Of a DNA stretch of 20,043 nt, positions 19,998-20,043 are shown in pieces. The notes beneath the pieces were generated by a model that worked only from the letters and a program-made list of their open reading frames with translations, was not told the origin of the DNA and made no database searches. The translations under genes and the position numbers were made by a program. Origin of the DNA: a virus; IMG/VR virus record IMGVR_UViG_3300045931_000172, positions 1 to 20,043 of that record. One strand, 5' to 3'. Position 1 is the first letter of the stretch. Every line of letters starts with the position of its first letter.

Positions 19998-20043
19998 TCA
20001 GAACGGAATCGAGTCGTCCTCTGCCGGAGGTGCAGCAGCCGGC
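19998..20043 (-). CDS. ssb: Single-stranded DNA-binding protein, C-terminal tip only
   Basis: The frame entering from the right edge reads PAAAPPAEDDSIPF and then TGA. A proline/alanine-rich linker ending in the acidic D-D-x-I-P-F tip is the hallmark of bacterial and phage SSB proteins. The tip is the docking site for replication and repair partners (such as exonuclease I and PriA in E. coli). Only 14 codons are inside the window, so the OB-fold cannot be checked, but the tip is very specific. Presence here marks the right part as the replication region. Confidence 0.85.
   Translation of the reverse strand, partial: PAAAPPAEDDSIPF

Overview
The window is a contiguous piece of a tailed double-stranded DNA bacteriophage (or prophage), and every gene I can support lies on the minus strand, so it is read from right (20043) to left (1). 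By eye the sequence is GC-rich, roughly low-to-mid 60s percent. The packaging genes are of the lambda type: a Nu1/terS-like small terminase, a GpA-type large terminase, gpW and a lambda-type portal. I cannot name the host or say whether this is a free phage or an integrated one. No integrase, att site, tRNA or bacterial gene is visible.

Right part, 20043 to about 15460 (early/replication): the last 14 codons of a single-stranded-DNA-binding protein with the acidic IPF tip; a 261-base gap with direct repeats; four small phage proteins, one a winged-helix candidate; a 283-aa replication-initiator-like protein with an AT-rich, iteron-like stretch inside its gene (candidate origin); then a run of small proteins with cysteine pairs around a RusA-type Holliday junction resolvase. 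The run ends with a 61-aa NrdR-like zinc ribbon that could be a late regulator. Starts and stops are mostly fused (GTGA, ATGA, TGATG), so this part looks like one translationally coupled operon.

Middle part, about 15364 to 4830 (surface/host-interaction module): mostly beta-rich, Ser/Thr/Gly/Ala-rich proteins of the kind found on virions. They include a small Ig-like protein with a signal peptide, several beta-sandwich proteins, a 1472-aa multi-domain protein resembling exo-rhamnogalacturonan-lyase-like enzymes followed by a propeller-like tail, a 226-aa beta protein ending in poly-glycine, and a 520-aa protein built from 21 tandem 19-22-residue repeats. A zinc-ribbon HNH endonuclease gene sits directly behind one structural gene, and a diverged second copy of that gene's 3' end lies on the far side of the HNH gene. 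This suggests an insertion that replaced the target's C-terminus.

Left part, 4833 to 1 (packaging): a small hypothetical protein, a two-helix membrane protein, a second HNH endonuclease with four zinc knuckles, then small terminase, large terminase, a previously easy-to-miss 27-codon ORF fitted exactly between terminase and gpW, gpW, and the portal, which runs off the window. Placing the adhesion/enzyme module between the replication genes and the terminase is an unusual arrangement. The most interesting items are the HNH insertion scar, the repeat protein, the giant lyase-like protein, the 27-aa ORF and the candidate origin.
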